From: Sediminibacterium sp.
GTDB taxonomy: Bacteria; Bacteroidota; Bacteroidia; Chitinophagales; Chitinophagaceae
Assembly: GCF_019264485.1 (NCBI RefSeq)
Contig: NZ_JAHVAA010000011.1
Coordinates: forward strand, 186,001 to 250,000
Length of the DNA: 64,000 nt
Direction: 5' to 3'
Every line of letters begins with the position of its first letter. Within the stretch, counting starts at the first letter, position 1. Below are positions 34,743 through 44,801 of the stretch, one piece after another. Under the pieces are notes generated by a model, which did no database searches, was not told the DNA's origin, and saw only the letters and a list, made by a program, of their open reading frames with translations. The translations under genes were made by a program, and so were the position numbers.

Positions 34743-36141
34743 AATACGCGTTTTCGTCTCCTTTGATCATATTTACAATGGTCTGGAAAATAATCTGGCA
34801 GTCGAGCCAGAAGTTCCAGTTTTCAATATACCAGAGATCGTAGTTGACGCGTTTGTGCATGTCGTCGGGGTGGATGGTTTCGCCGCGGCTGCCGTTTACC
34901 TGTGCCCATCCGGTAATACCGGGTTTTACAAGGTGGCGCAGCATATAGTTGGGAATAATATCTTTTGACTCCAGTGATAATGGTATGGGATGGGGTCTTG
35001 GTCCTACGATCGACATACTGCCCAGTAATACATTGATGAATTGAGGGAGCTCATCCAAGCTGGTTTTTCGTAAAAAACGGCCAACACTTGTTACACGTTT
35101 ATCATTTCGTTTTGCCTGTTCAAAACCATTTCCTTCTTCTTCCACTGCCCTCATATACATAGTTCTGAATTTATAACAGATAATCTTCCTGTTATTGAGT
35201 CCCCATCTTTCCTGTTTGAATAAGATAGGTCCGCGTGAATTTAGTTTAATGGCAATGGCAATAATGGGTGCGAGCCAGCTGTATATGAGCAACAGGAAAA
35301 TAATTGAAAATAAGAGGTCGAATACTCTTTTAAAGAATTTATTTTCTGCTTCGTCCAGCGGAAAATAACGTAAGCCAACAACCGGGAAACCTGCATAGTT
35401 GGTTACTTTAAAAGAAGGAAGACCGTGTCGGCCGAAATCCTGTATAAGATTTACTCTTTTTGTATTTTTCTCACATATATCAATTACATAATCAATCTTC
35501 TCAATTTCGTCGTTGGGTAGTGCAAGAAAAACTTCATCGATATTATTATTTTTGAGTAAGTCTGGGAGTTGTTGAAGACGGCCCAGGTATTTACCATTAA
35601 AAGAGTGGTGTTCAGTATCGTCGATTACACCAACAAGATTGTATTTAAGGTTATTGTTTAAGATACCTGTTCTGTAAAAATTAGCCGCCAATGCACCGGC
35701 GCCCACAATCAATATATTTTTTTCGTACTTGTATTGTTTTCGGATAAAGGCAACCGTTACCCGGAAAAAATATTTCTGAAATGGTACGGTGGCAAAAATT
35801 AATATGTGGTAATAAAATACAAGGGAACGATACACCTGAAAGTCTTCATAAAAAAGAAAGAGCAAAAAGATAAGCAGCAGCAGGTGGGTGGCCAGGTGAC
35901 GGAGAAAAACAGTCATCTCCTGTGAAAAAGAAAAGATGGTGATTTCGCCATAGAGTAAGAAAATGCGTGCCGAGATATACCATATCAACAAACTGCTGCC
36001 AAATATTACAACCAGGGGCGGCCAGAGGATATGCAAAAACTTTCCTGTGTCGATAAAAGAAGCCACTGCAAAACAAATCAGCAGCAGGATTAAATCCAGG
36101 GTAATTCTGACTAAATAATTAATTTGGTTTCCTTTGAACAT
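34741..36141 (-). CDS. Long (WcaJ/WbaP-type) undecaprenyl-phosphate sugar transferase
   Basis: A 466-residue polyprenyl glycosylphosphotransferase. Four or five N-terminal membrane helices (about 8-125) lead to a Rossmann-like domain (NILIVGAGALAANFYRTG, near 145), then a membrane helix (near 275-295) and the catalytic C-terminal domain: SRGPILFKQERWGLN, CYKFRTM, the Asp-Glu pair in TSLDELPQF, GPRPHP and KPGITGWAQVNGSRGET. It transfers glucose-1-phosphate or galactose-1-phosphate to undecaprenyl phosphate and likely starts the glycan exported by the genes at 15-34 kb. Confidence 0.92.
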   Translation of the reverse strand: MFKGNQINYLVRITLDLILLLICFAVASFIDTGKFLHILWPPLVVIFGSSLLIWYISARIFLLYGEITIFSFSQEMTVFLRHLATHLLLLIFLLFLFYEDFQVYRSLVFYYHILIFATVPFQKYFFRVTVAFIRKQYKYEKNILIVGAGALAANFYRTGILNNNLKYNLVGVIDDTEHHSFNGKYLGRLQQLPDLLKNNNIDEVFLALPNDEIEKIDYVIDICEKNTKRVNLIQDFGRHGLPSFKVTNYAGFPVVGLRYFPLDEAENKFFKRVFDLLFSIIFLLLIYSWLAPIIAIAIKLNSRGPILFKQERWGLNNRKIICYKFRTMYMRAVEEEGNGFEQAKRNDKRVTSVGRFLRKTSLDELPQFINVLLGSMSIVGPRPHPIPLSLESKDIIPNYMLRHLVKPGITGWAQVNGSRGETIHPDDMHKRVNYDLWYIENWNFWLDCQIIFQTIVNMIKGDENAY

Positions 36142-36193
36142 CTCCAGGATGGATTTAGGTGCAATATATAGCCTTATTATTATATTTAGTTGT

Positions 36194-36316
36194 CGGCTAT
36201 TGGCTGTTAGCCATTAGCCGTTAGGTGTTAGCTATTAGGGGTTAGGAAGAAAAAGAAATAATTCCCCCTAACAGCTAATAGCTAACGGCTAACACCTAAC
36301 GGCTAATAGCTAATCC
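36194..36316. repeat. Long hairpin of heptad words (RTTAGCN)
   Basis: Left arm 36194-36246 reads as ATTGGCT, GTTAGCC, ATTAGCC, GTTAGGT, GTTAGCT, ATTAGGG. The right arm 36264-36316 is, in complement, ATTAGCT, ATTAGCC, GTTAGGT, GTTAGCC, GTTAGCT, ATTAGCT, GTTAGGG. The loop is A-rich (36247-36263). A stem of about 50 bp lies between the divergent WcaJ-like and dut genes, upstream of both promoters. Confidence 0.85.
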
Positions 36317-36360
36317 CTCCCCCATACGCCCTTTTGCCACAGTTTTACTAATTTCGCATC

Positions 36361-36810
36361 ATGTCTGAAATGTCGATAAGGGTACGTATTGTAAATGCAT
36401 CACAAAATCCCTTACCTGTATATGCAACTGTCGGTTCATCAGGAGTTGATATCAGGGCTCATCTCGAACAAGCTATTACCATTAAGCCTTCTGAGCGCAT
36501 GTTAGTACCAACAGGTATTTTTTTGGAAATACCTCTTGGCTATGAAATCCAGATTCGCCCCCGCAGCGGCCTGGCCATTAAACAGGGTATTACCTGTTTA
36601 AATACACCGGGAACCATTGATGCAGATTACAGGGGAGAAGTAAAAGTGATACTGATTAACCTTTCTTCCGAAGAACAAACCATTCAGCCCGGTGACAGGA
36701 TAGCCCAAATGGTATTACAAAAAGTTGAAAGGATTGAATGGGAGGCAACAGATACTTTGGATGAAACAGAAAGAGGAACGGGAGGGTTTGGAAGCACGGG
36801 GAGGATTTGA
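36361..36810 (+). CDS. dut: dUTP diphosphatase
   Basis: A 149-residue trimeric-type dUTPase with all five motifs in order: SSGVDIRAHL (I), RPRSGLA (II), NTPGTIDADYRGEV (III, with the catalytic Asp), RIAQMVL (IV) and RGTGGFGSTGR (V, the flexible P-loop-like tail). It hydrolyses dUTP to dUMP and PPi in the cytosol. A TAATTTCG box at 36349-36356 ends only 4 bp before the ATG, so the mRNA may have almost no leader. Confidence 0.95.
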   Translation: MSEMSIRVRIVNASQNPLPVYATVGSSGVDIRAHLEQAITIKPSERMLVPTGIFLEIPLGYEIQIRPRSGLAIKQGITCLNTPGTIDADYRGEVKVILINLSSEEQTIQPGDRIAQMVLQKVERIEWEATDTLDETERGTGGFGSTGRI

Positions 36811-36811
36811 T

Positions 36812-36867
36812 GATGTTAGATGTCAGATGTTAGATGTCTGATGTCGGATGTCTGATGTCGGATGTCT
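36812..36867. repeat. Heptad word array (GATGTCN)
   Basis: Eight words in perfect 7-bp register: GATGTTA, GATGTCA, GATGTTA, GATGTCT, GATGTCG, GATGTCT, GATGTCG, GATGTCT. A second, shorter run follows near 36914-36935. The gap 36811-37056 holds nothing else that I can support. Confidence 0.9.
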
Positions 36868-37056
36868 GATTTGATGTGGGATTTTGGAATGGAGGGATTA
36901 AGGGGGAGGATTTGATGATGTCGGATGTCTGATTTGATATTGGGTTTCGAATGGAACTGGAACTACTTGTTGACTTGAAGAATTTGGCTGTTAACAATTT
37001 TGTTGATTTATGAATGCTGTGTTTTTATGATTGTAAAACAAAATCAAGGGAGAAGA

Positions 37057-37986
37057 ATGAATGATAATATATCAATTGTGATTAAAAAACTTGCAGCTTG
37101 TAGCTTGCAGCTTGCAGCTAAGAACTCACAGCTCACAGCCCACAGCTCATGGCTCAAATCCTGCAGCTTGTGGCTTGCAGCTTGCAGCTTCTTTCTCTTC
37201 TCCTGTAAAACGGTGAAGAAAGTAGAGCAGATTCAGGAAGCTATTACCAAAAAAGATACGGCCCAGGTAGTGGTGATTAAAGAAACACCGGTAGTTGATT
37301 CTGCAGCCATCGTAGCAGATATCATGAGTAAAGTGGCAAAAAATAAAATCGACTTCAACACTTTTAATGCCAAAATCAAAGTTGATTATGAGGGGGCAGA
37401 AAAGAATGATAATTATACTGTATACCTCAGCATGAGAAAAGACAGCGTAATCATTATCCGGGTGAAAGGCTCATTTCTGGGTATTTCTGCAGAGGGGCTT
37501 CAACTGAAGATTAATAAAGACAGTTTGATACTGGTTCGGAAAGTGGGTGAGAAATATGTAATGAACCGCTCCATCAGTTATTTACAGGAAGTGACAGAAA
37601 TACCTTTCGATTTTGCCACCCTGCAGGATATGCTGATAGGGAACCCTGTTTTTATGAGTAATAACCTTGTTTCTTATAAAAACAGCAACTCGCAATTATT
37701 GGTGGTTATGGTGGGAGAATTATTCAAACACCTGATTAACCTCGATAAATCGGATAACAGGGTCTTGTATAGTAAACTCGATGATGTAGATGTGCAACGC
37801 AACAGAACCTGTGATATTACTTTCAGCAATTACCAGCCTTTGGGTACCTATCTCTTTGCAACCAACCGGAAAATTTCGATGGCAGAGAAGTCTAAACTCG
37901 ATATTTCGCTTGATTTCAAGGAATTTACGTTAAATGATCCGTTAAAATACAATTTCGATCCACCGAAAAACTACAAGCGTAAGTAA
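37057..37986 (+). CDS. DUF4292 lipoprotein with a repeat-built signal peptide
   Basis: About 309 residues from the ATG at 37057 (GGGAGAAG just upstream; an ATG at 37000 is less likely). Residues 12-46 are periodic every seven residues (LAACSLQ, LAAKNSQ, LTAHSSW, LKSCSLW, LAACSFF) because they are encoded by the heptanucleotide array 37090-37187. They form the hydrophobic part of the signal, ending in FLFSC, a relaxed lipobox with C50 as lipidated residue. The mature part (IDFNTFNAKIKVDYEG, then VKGSFLGISAEGLQLKINKD) is a DUF4292 domain of the LolA/LolB-like kind. It probably acts at the outer membrane, perhaps in lipoprotein or lipid handling. Confidence 0.8.
   Translation: MNDNISIVIKKLAACSLQLAAKNSQLTAHSSWLKSCSLWLAACSFFLFSCKTVKKVEQIQEAITKKDTAQVVVIKETPVVDSAAIVADIMSKVAKNKIDFNTFNAKIKVDYEGAEKNDNYTVYLSMRKDSVIIIRVKGSFLGISAEGLQLKINKDSLILVRKVGEKYVMNRSISYLQEVTEIPFDFATLQDMLIGNPVFMSNNLVSYKNSNSQLLVVMVGELFKHLINLDKSDNRVLYSKLDDVDVQRNRTCDITFSNYQPLGTYLFATNRKISMAEKSKLDISLDFKEFTLNDPLKYNFDPPKNYKRK
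37090..37187 (+). repeat. Translated heptad array (CTTGCAG) inside the DUF4292 gene
   Basis: Fourteen words in unbroken 7-bp register (CTTGCAG, CTTGTAG, CTTGCAG, CTTGCAG, CTAAGAA, CTCACAG, CTCACAG, CCCACAG, CTCATGG, CTCAAAT, CCTGCAG, CTTGTGG, CTTGCAG, CTTGCAG). Three words equal seven codons, which gives the seven-residue period of the signal peptide. Confidence 0.9.
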
Positions 37987-38047
37987 TTTACCACTAATTT
38001 ATTCGTTATATAGCTTGTTCATCTGACTCTGGTCCAAAATTGTAATC

Positions 38048-39391
38048 ATGTTTAAATCTCTTTTTTGTTTTCTTGTTTCCTGTATTCTGGTAATGGGTGG
38101 CTATGCCCAGCAAACCCGTGAAGAGTTGCAGAAACAGGAGCAGGAATTAAAAAAAGAACTGGCCGAACTGAACCAGTTGCTTTCCCAGACCCAGAAAAAC
38201 AAAAAGCTTTCATTAAGCCAGCTGGCCATCATCAAGCGAAAAGTGGCCATGCGCGAACAATTGGTGAACTCCATCAACCGCCAGATCAGGGATCTTGATA
38301 ATACCATCTTCCTGAATGAAAGAGATATCTATCGTCTCAGAAGAGAATTGGATACGCTGCGGGTGAAATATGCAAAAAGCATTGTGTTCGCCTACAAAAA
38401 CCGAAGCAGCTACGAATACCTCAATTTTATATTCTCCTCGAAAAGTTTTAATGATGCAATCAAGCGGATTACCTACCTGAAAAGTTATCGTCAGAACAGG
38501 GAAACGCAGGCAGAAGCCATTATTCAGTCTGAAGAATTACTGAAAACCAAAATTGAAGTACTGAGCAGTAATAAAAAAGAACGTATTACCACACTGGAAA
38601 AACAAAGTGAACAGTTAAAGGTATTACAGGATGATAAAAAAGTACAGGATCAGGTGGTGGCACAGTTAAAGGGGAAAGAAAAAGAATTATCTACACAGAT
38701 ACAAAACAAAGAGAGACAGCGTCAGAAAATGCAGCAGGCGGTAATGGCTATTATCAGAAGAGAAGCTGATGAAGCAGCCAAACGTGCCAAACAAAAAGTT
38801 GCTGATGATGCCAAAAGAGCGGCAGCCAATAATACCAAACCAGCTGATGCTCCTGCAAAAACAAATACAAACACGGGTACCACAAAAAATACAAGCATCA
38901 ACGAGCCGTTGGAAGCAAGACCGGTTACCGACAGACCTTATACACCTTTTGAATCGACACCGGAAGGACGTGAAACATCGATTCAGTTTGAACAAAATAA
39001 AGGACGATTGCCCTGGCCTGTTGATAAAGGAAATGTATATGTACCTTTTGGACTTTCAACTGTTCCGGGCACAAAACTTACACAGAAAAGTGATGGCATA
39101 CAGATTGCTTTACCCGAGGGCTCCTCTGTAAAAAGTGTGGCCGATGGAGAAGTGGTATATGCGAGTGAGATCAATGGCGATCTGGTAGTGTTTGTTCGAC
39201 ATGGTAAATACTTCACTTCTTATAACCAGTTATCTGCTATCTCCGTATCTGTTGGTCAGCAGGTGAAAGCCGGCTCAGTACTCGGCCGCTCCGGTAAAAG
39301 TATTGATGGTGAAGGCGCCATCATCTTCATGATCAATAATGAAAAAGGAACGTTGATGAATCCTGAGCATTGGTTGAAACCGAGGCGGTAA
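38048..39391 (+). CDS. EnvC-like murein hydrolase activator with a degenerate LytM domain
   Basis: A 447-residue protein. The signal peptide ends near GYAQQ. Long coiled coils (about 22-115 and 165-245) come next, then a Thr/Asn/Pro-rich linker (about 250-290) and a C-terminal M23/LytM domain (about 325-445). The zinc ligands of active M23 enzymes are missing: the usual HxGxD is SDGIQ, the HxH pair is IFMIN, and the YxHL motif is YNQLS. This fits EnvC, which activates amidases rather than cutting murein. The pairing with DUF4292 and dut is common in Bacteroidota. Confidence 0.85.
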   Translation: MFKSLFCFLVSCILVMGGYAQQTREELQKQEQELKKELAELNQLLSQTQKNKKLSLSQLAIIKRKVAMREQLVNSINRQIRDLDNTIFLNERDIYRLRRELDTLRVKYAKSIVFAYKNRSSYEYLNFIFSSKSFNDAIKRITYLKSYRQNRETQAEAIIQSEELLKTKIEVLSSNKKERITTLEKQSEQLKVLQDDKKVQDQVVAQLKGKEKELSTQIQNKERQRQKMQQAVMAIIRREADEAAKRAKQKVADDAKRAAANNTKPADAPAKTNTNTGTTKNTSINEPLEARPVTDRPYTPFESTPEGRETSIQFEQNKGRLPWPVDKGNVYVPFGLSTVPGTKLTQKSDGIQIALPEGSSVKSVADGEVVYASEINGDLVVFVRHGKYFTSYNQLSAISVSVGQQVKAGSVLGRSGKSIDGEGAIIFMINNEKGTLMNPEHWLKPRR

Positions 39392-39393
39392 TA

Positions 39394-39470
39394 AACAGAA
39401 GAACAGAGAAACAGAGGAATACTCAATTTCGAAATTGGATATTCCTCTGTTTCTCTGTTGTTCTGTTTTC
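39394..39470. repeat. Paired octad arrays (ACAGARRA) forming a hairpin
   Basis: ACAGAAGA, ACAGAGAA, ACAGAGGA (left, 39395-39418) face the complement TTCCTCTG-TTTCTCTG-TTGTTCTG (39441-39467). The T-rich right arm could act as a terminator for the EnvC-like gene. TATCTTAG at 39472-39479, just before glpK, is a weak -7 box. Confidence 0.75.
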
Positions 39471-39479
39471 CTATCTTAG

Positions 39480-40973
<1,494 letters not shown>

Positions 40974-41004
40974 TAGGCGGTAAGAACAAAATAAAAGAGT
41001 GCAA

Positions 41005-41101
41005 GGCACAGGAGACAAGACACAAATACAAGGAGCAAGACACAAGGCACAAGACACAAGTTTTTTTAAAATCCGACATCTGACATCCGACATCTGACAT
41101 T
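41005..41101. repeat. Two adjacent heptad arrays between glpK and glpD
   Basis: 41005-41060 holds eight words of the type ACACAAG (GGCACAG, GAGACAA, GACACAA, ATACAAG, GAGCAAG, ACACAAG, GCACAAG, ACACAAG). 41074-41101 holds CGACATC, TGACATC, CGACATC, TGACATT, the reverse complement of the GATGTCN family. Confidence 0.88.
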
Positions 41102-41115
41102 TCCAATCTTGCTTT

Positions 41116-42627
41116 ATGAACCGAGCCACACAACTGCAACAATTAAAAGAAGATACCCTCTGGGATATGGTGGTGATTGGTGGCGGGGCTACCGGCTTAG
41201 GTATTGCAGTGGATGCAGCTTCGCGGGGCTATAAGATTTTATTGGTGGAACAGGCTGATTTTGGAAAGGGTACTTCCAGCCGATCAACCAAACTGGTACA
41301 TGGAGGAGTTCGTTACCTGGAACATGGTAATATTAAACTGGTGAAAGAAGCATTGCGTGAAAGAGGCTGGTTATTAAAAAATGCACCACACCTTACTTCT
41401 GTACAGCCTTTTGTAATACCTGTAAGAAGGTTCTGGCAAAAATGGTATTATGGCCTCGGGTTAAGGTTCTACGATCTTTTATCGGGCAAGCTTTCACTTG
41501 GACAAACAAAATTATTATCAGCAAAAGAAACTGTTGAATTGTTACCTGCGCTTGATGCAAAAAAAGTGAAAGGGGGCATATTGTATTATGATGGTCAGTT
41601 CGATGACAGTCGCTTGTGCATCGACCTGGCTTCCACGGCTGTTTTGCATGGTGCCACACTGGTTAATTATTGCAGGGTGATCGCACTGGTAAAAGAAAAA
41701 AAGAAGATTGTAGCAGTAAAACTAAAACTGACTGATAGTGATGAGGAACTGGAGATCAGTACAAAATCGGTAATCAATGCAACGGGTGTTTTTACAGATA
41801 GTATTGTTCAAATGGATGATCCTGGCAGCGAACAAATGGTTGACCCATCGCAGGGTATTCATCTCGTAGTTGATAAAATACATTTTCCGGGTACACATGC
41901 ATTAATGATTCCGAAAACAGATGATAAACGGGTTTTATTTGCTGTGCCCTGGTATAATAAAGTGGTGATAGGAACAACCGATACCCCCGTTGATGAGGTA
42001 ACGGAAGAGCCATTGGTACTGGAGGAAGAAGTAGATTATATCCTGGAACATATCAACCGATATATTTCACCTGCTATTGAGCGATCATCCATTTTATCTG
42101 TCTTTGCCGGGCTGCGTCCCCTGGTTCGTTCAAAAGAAGGAACCAGTACGGCACTTTTATCGCGCGATCATACGATTGTAGTATCTGCCAGTGGTCTTGT
42201 AACCATTACAGGTGGTAAATGGACCACTTACCGTAAAATGGCAGAGGATGCGATTGATAATGCTGTTTTTATTTCAAAACAGGATAAGCGTTTATGCGTC
42301 ACTAGAAATTTACCGATAGGGGATCCGATAGCTACAATACAGAAAAAAGAAAACCTGATAAAGGAAAGACCCGAACTTGATCAGTTATTACATCCAGATT
42401 TTAATTATAAATGGGTGGATGTAGTATATGCAGTGCAGCATGAAATGGCCATCACTGTTGAAGATGTGCTGGCGAGAAGAACAAGGATACTTTTTTTGGA
42501 TGCAAAAGCCGCTATGGATTGTATGGATATTGTCATTAACTTGATGCGTGAAACTTTAGGTGAATCGGAAGCGTGGGCCAGTGATCAACAAAGAATATTT
42601 CTTGATTTGGCAGAAGGATATCGGTAG
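41116..42627 (+). CDS. glpD: Glycerol-3-phosphate dehydrogenase, FAD-dependent
   Basis: A 503-residue flavoprotein. The FAD motif is VVIGGGATGLGIAVDAASRG (18-37), followed by LLVEQADFGKGTSSRSTKLV and HGGVRYLEHGN, the GlpA/GlpD signature. GIHLVVDKIHFPG, ALMIPKTDDKRVLFAVPW and GLVTITGGKWTTYRKMAEDA are substrate- and FAD-domain blocks. It oxidises glycerol 3-phosphate to DHAP at the inner membrane and passes electrons to quinone. The position between glpK and glpF fixes the pathway. Confidence 0.95.
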   Translation: MNRATQLQQLKEDTLWDMVVIGGGATGLGIAVDAASRGYKILLVEQADFGKGTSSRSTKLVHGGVRYLEHGNIKLVKEALRERGWLLKNAPHLTSVQPFVIPVRRFWQKWYYGLGLRFYDLLSGKLSLGQTKLLSAKETVELLPALDAKKVKGGILYYDGQFDDSRLCIDLASTAVLHGATLVNYCRVIALVKEKKKIVAVKLKLTDSDEELEISTKSVINATGVFTDSIVQMDDPGSEQMVDPSQGIHLVVDKIHFPGTHALMIPKTDDKRVLFAVPWYNKVVIGTTDTPVDEVTEEPLVLEEEVDYILEHINRYISPAIERSSILSVFAGLRPLVRSKEGTSTALLSRDHTIVVSASGLVTITGGKWTTYRKMAEDAIDNAVFISKQDKRLCVTRNLPIGDPIATIQKKENLIKERPELDQLLHPDFNYKWVDVVYAVQHEMAITVEDVLARRTRILFLDAKAAMDCMDIVINLMRETLGESEAWASDQQRIFLDLAEGYR

Positions 42628-42630
42628 GAG

Positions 42631-42686
42631 GATGTTAGATGTCTGATGTCGGATGTCTGATGTCGGATGTCTGATGTGGGATTTGA
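42631..42686. repeat. Heptad word array (GATGTCN) between glpD and glpF
   Basis: Eight words: GATGTTA, GATGTCT, GATGTCG, GATGTCT, GATGTCG, GATGTCT, GATGTGG, GATTTGA, starting 4 bp after the glpD stop. A short CTTGCAG/CTTGTTG run follows at about 42714-42731. Long open frames here are due to the repeat, not to an N-terminal extension of glpF. Confidence 0.88.
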
Positions 42687-42765
42687 TATGAGGGCTTATA
42701 AAAATTTATCTCTTGCAGCTTGTTGCTTGAAACTTTCTAATAGTAAACGAATTGAAACTTACTGT

Positions 42766-43473
42766 ATGACAACATTCTTAGCTGAACTACTCGGTACTGC
42801 TTTAATGATTATGATTGGAAATGGTGTGGTGGCCAATGTGGTTCTGCCCAAGACAAAAGGCAATGGCGGTGGATTACTTGCTATTTGTTTTGGCTGGGGG
42901 TTGGCTGTATTTGTAGCCGTTTATGTAACTGCTTCTGTGAGCGGTGCACATTTGAATTCTGCAGTTACAATAGCACTAGCAGCCGCCGGAAAATTTTCTT
43001 GGCAGGAGGTACCCCTGTATTTAACTGCCCAGTTATTGGGTGCCATGCTGGGTGCTTTTTTTGTATGGGCCACTTATCGTCAGCATTTTGATGCTGCAGA
43101 AGACGCCGGAGCAAAACTGGCTTCGTTTTCTACATCAGCTTCTATCAGTAATCCGGTTCAGAACCTGTTATCTGAAATCATTGCAACCACTGTTTTTATA
43201 CTGGCTATCCTGTTTATTACCAAAGCCGATCATAGTCTTGGTTCACTCGATGCTTTACCCGTAGCATTACTGGTAATAGGTGTGGGGCTGGGGTTGGGCG
43301 GACCTACCGGCTGGGCTATCAATCCTGCCCGCGATCTGGGCCCACGTATCATGCATGCTATTCTTCCCATCAAAAATAAAGGAGGCAGTAACTGGCGCTA
43401 CAGCTGGATACCGGTACTCGGGCCAATCATCGGAGCATTGATTGCAGTAGTGATTTTTAAGTTGCTTGCTTAA
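42766..43473 (+). CDS. glpF: Glycerol uptake facilitator (MIP family)
   Basis: About 235 residues from the ATG at 42766, which places TTFLAELLGTALMIMIGNGV, the usual aquaporin start, at the N-terminus; longer upstream frames run into repeat DNA. Six membrane helices are present. The first half-helix motif is HLNSAVTIAL, NSA in place of NPA. The second is WAINPARDLGPR, with the Asp after NPAR that marks glycerol facilitators. It brings glycerol to GlpK. Confidence 0.93.
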   Translation: MTTFLAELLGTALMIMIGNGVVANVVLPKTKGNGGGLLAICFGWGLAVFVAVYVTASVSGAHLNSAVTIALAAAGKFSWQEVPLYLTAQLLGAMLGAFFVWATYRQHFDAAEDAGAKLASFSTSASISNPVQNLLSEIIATTVFILAILFITKADHSLGSLDALPVALLVIGVGLGLGGPTGWAINPARDLGPRIMHAILPIKNKGGSNWRYSWIPVLGPIIGALIAVVIFKLLA

Positions 43474-43521
43474 AAGAAAATTATAAGCCACAAGCACGAT
43501 AAGATATAAAGGGGAGGTTAA

Positions 43522-43641
43522 GAGCTGTGAGCTGTGAACTTCGAGCTACTAGCTACTAGCTATTAGCTTTTTTACAATTAATCAACTTAAAAATAAATCC
43601 TACATCTGACATCTGACATCTGACATCCTACATCTTACATC
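43522..43641. repeat. Two heptad arrays downstream of glpF
   Basis: 43522-43570: GAGCTGT, GAGCTGT, GAACTTC, GAGCTAC, TAGCTAC, TAGCTAT, TAGCTTT. 43600-43641: CTACATC, TGACATC, TGACATC, TGACATC, CTACATC, TTACATC. They fill most of the gap between the convergent glpF and AI-2E-family genes. Confidence 0.88.
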
Positions 43642-43647
43642 CTCTTT

Positions 43648-44721
43648 CTATTTATTTCTCATGAATGGTAAATTCAGGTAACTGTTTTGGGTTTTGCGTT
43701 TGCGTTGTGTGGCCGGGCGCTGGTATTCATTATAATAAATGCGGAGCAGAATAATAAAGTAGGAGATAAGCAGGGGACCAAAAATTAGTCCGGTAATACC
43801 AAAATAATGCAGCCCCATGATAACACCTAATACGGTGATGATGGGATGTACATCGGCCATTTTTTTTGCCAGCAGAAAACGAACCACATTATCCATACTG
43901 CTGAGTAATACCGCCCCCCAGAGCAGCATAAAAATACCCTGCCAGTTTTGTCCGGTTACAAGCATATACGCACCTACCGGAATCCAAACCAGTCCTGTAC
44001 CCACAATTGGGATAACAGAGGCGAAGCCGGCAACGACAGCCCAGAAGCCGGGATTGCTCATGCCAGTGATTAATAAGGCGATATAGGCAAATAAACCCTG
44101 TATAACGGCGATGAGGGGTAATCCTACGGCATTACTGAAAGTTTGAGCCCTTAGTTCACGGCCAAATAATGCAATCTGACTTCTTTTAAAAGGGAGAAAA
44201 AGAAACAGGGCCGCTTCCATACGGTTGGCATTCATGATCATAAAGTATAGGAAGAAATACATCATGATTATGGAGCTGAATAAATTGGCTCCCTGTGTTA
44301 ATGCGGTAGAAACAAAATTGGTGACATATGTCTGCAATTTGATCATATTCTCATCCGAGAATAAACTGAACTGAAGTTCTTTTTGAAGAAAATGATCCAG
44401 TTGAGAAAGGGGCTCAGACACTGTGGAGAAATCTTTGGCAACAAGGGCTATCTCCTGGTACATCATGGTACCCAATACGGATACTGGAAGTAAAATGATA
44501 AAAAATGAACTCAGGATCACCAGTATGGCTGCCCATGACCTCCGCCAGTTTTTTCGCTTCACCAGCCAGTCGACAGGTTTCTTACTCAATACATAAAACA
44601 TAATGGCTGCCAGGAATGCAGTGAAAAAAGCCATCAGACTATAAATCAGGAATAACCCGATAATGAGGATAAAAGCAAGAAAAATATATCGGTTAACCTT
44701 ATGTTCGGGTGTATTTTGCAT
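43648..44721 (-). CDS. AI-2E family (PerM/UPF0118) transporter
   Basis: A 357-residue protein with about eight hydrophobic helices in the family pattern: a close N-terminal pair (FLAFILIIGLFLIYSLMAFF, then AIMFYVLSKKPVDWL), a helical extracytoplasmic region (about 90-145) and a C-terminal set with PVIGTG-type turns (ASVIPIVGTGLVWIPVGAYM) and HYFGITGLIFGPLLISY. The substrate is unknown; the family name comes from one member and members include Na+/H+ antiporters. Its 5' side faces atpD across a hairpin gap. Confidence 0.85.
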   Translation of the reverse strand: MQNTPEHKVNRYIFLAFILIIGLFLIYSLMAFFTAFLAAIMFYVLSKKPVDWLVKRKNWRRSWAAILVILSSFFIILLPVSVLGTMMYQEIALVAKDFSTVSEPLSQLDHFLQKELQFSLFSDENMIKLQTYVTNFVSTALTQGANLFSSIIMMYFFLYFMIMNANRMEAALFLFLPFKRSQIALFGRELRAQTFSNAVGLPLIAVIQGLFAYIALLITGMSNPGFWAVVAGFASVIPIVGTGLVWIPVGAYMLVTGQNWQGIFMLLWGAVLLSSMDNVVRFLLAKKMADVHPIITVLGVIMGLHYFGITGLIFGPLLISYFIILLRIYYNEYQRPATQRKRKTQNSYLNLPFMRNK

Positions 44722-44801
44722 GGCGCTAAATTATAATATATTAATCCTTTTCTCAGTTAAAATACTGTTTTATCAGCGAATTCTGTGAGGAGGGTTGTTT
44801 T

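Noticed and set aside
36812..36867. CRISPR-like look of regular short repeats
   Set aside because: Units are 7 bp without spacers, and no cas gene is in the window.
38048..39391. Inactive M23 domain as a pseudogene sign
   Set aside because: Missing zinc ligands are the rule for EnvC-type amidase activators, and the gene is intact.
42667..42765. N-terminal extension of GlpF
   Set aside because: The upstream codons come from GATGTCN and CTTGCAG words and the aquaporin start matches the ATG at 42766.
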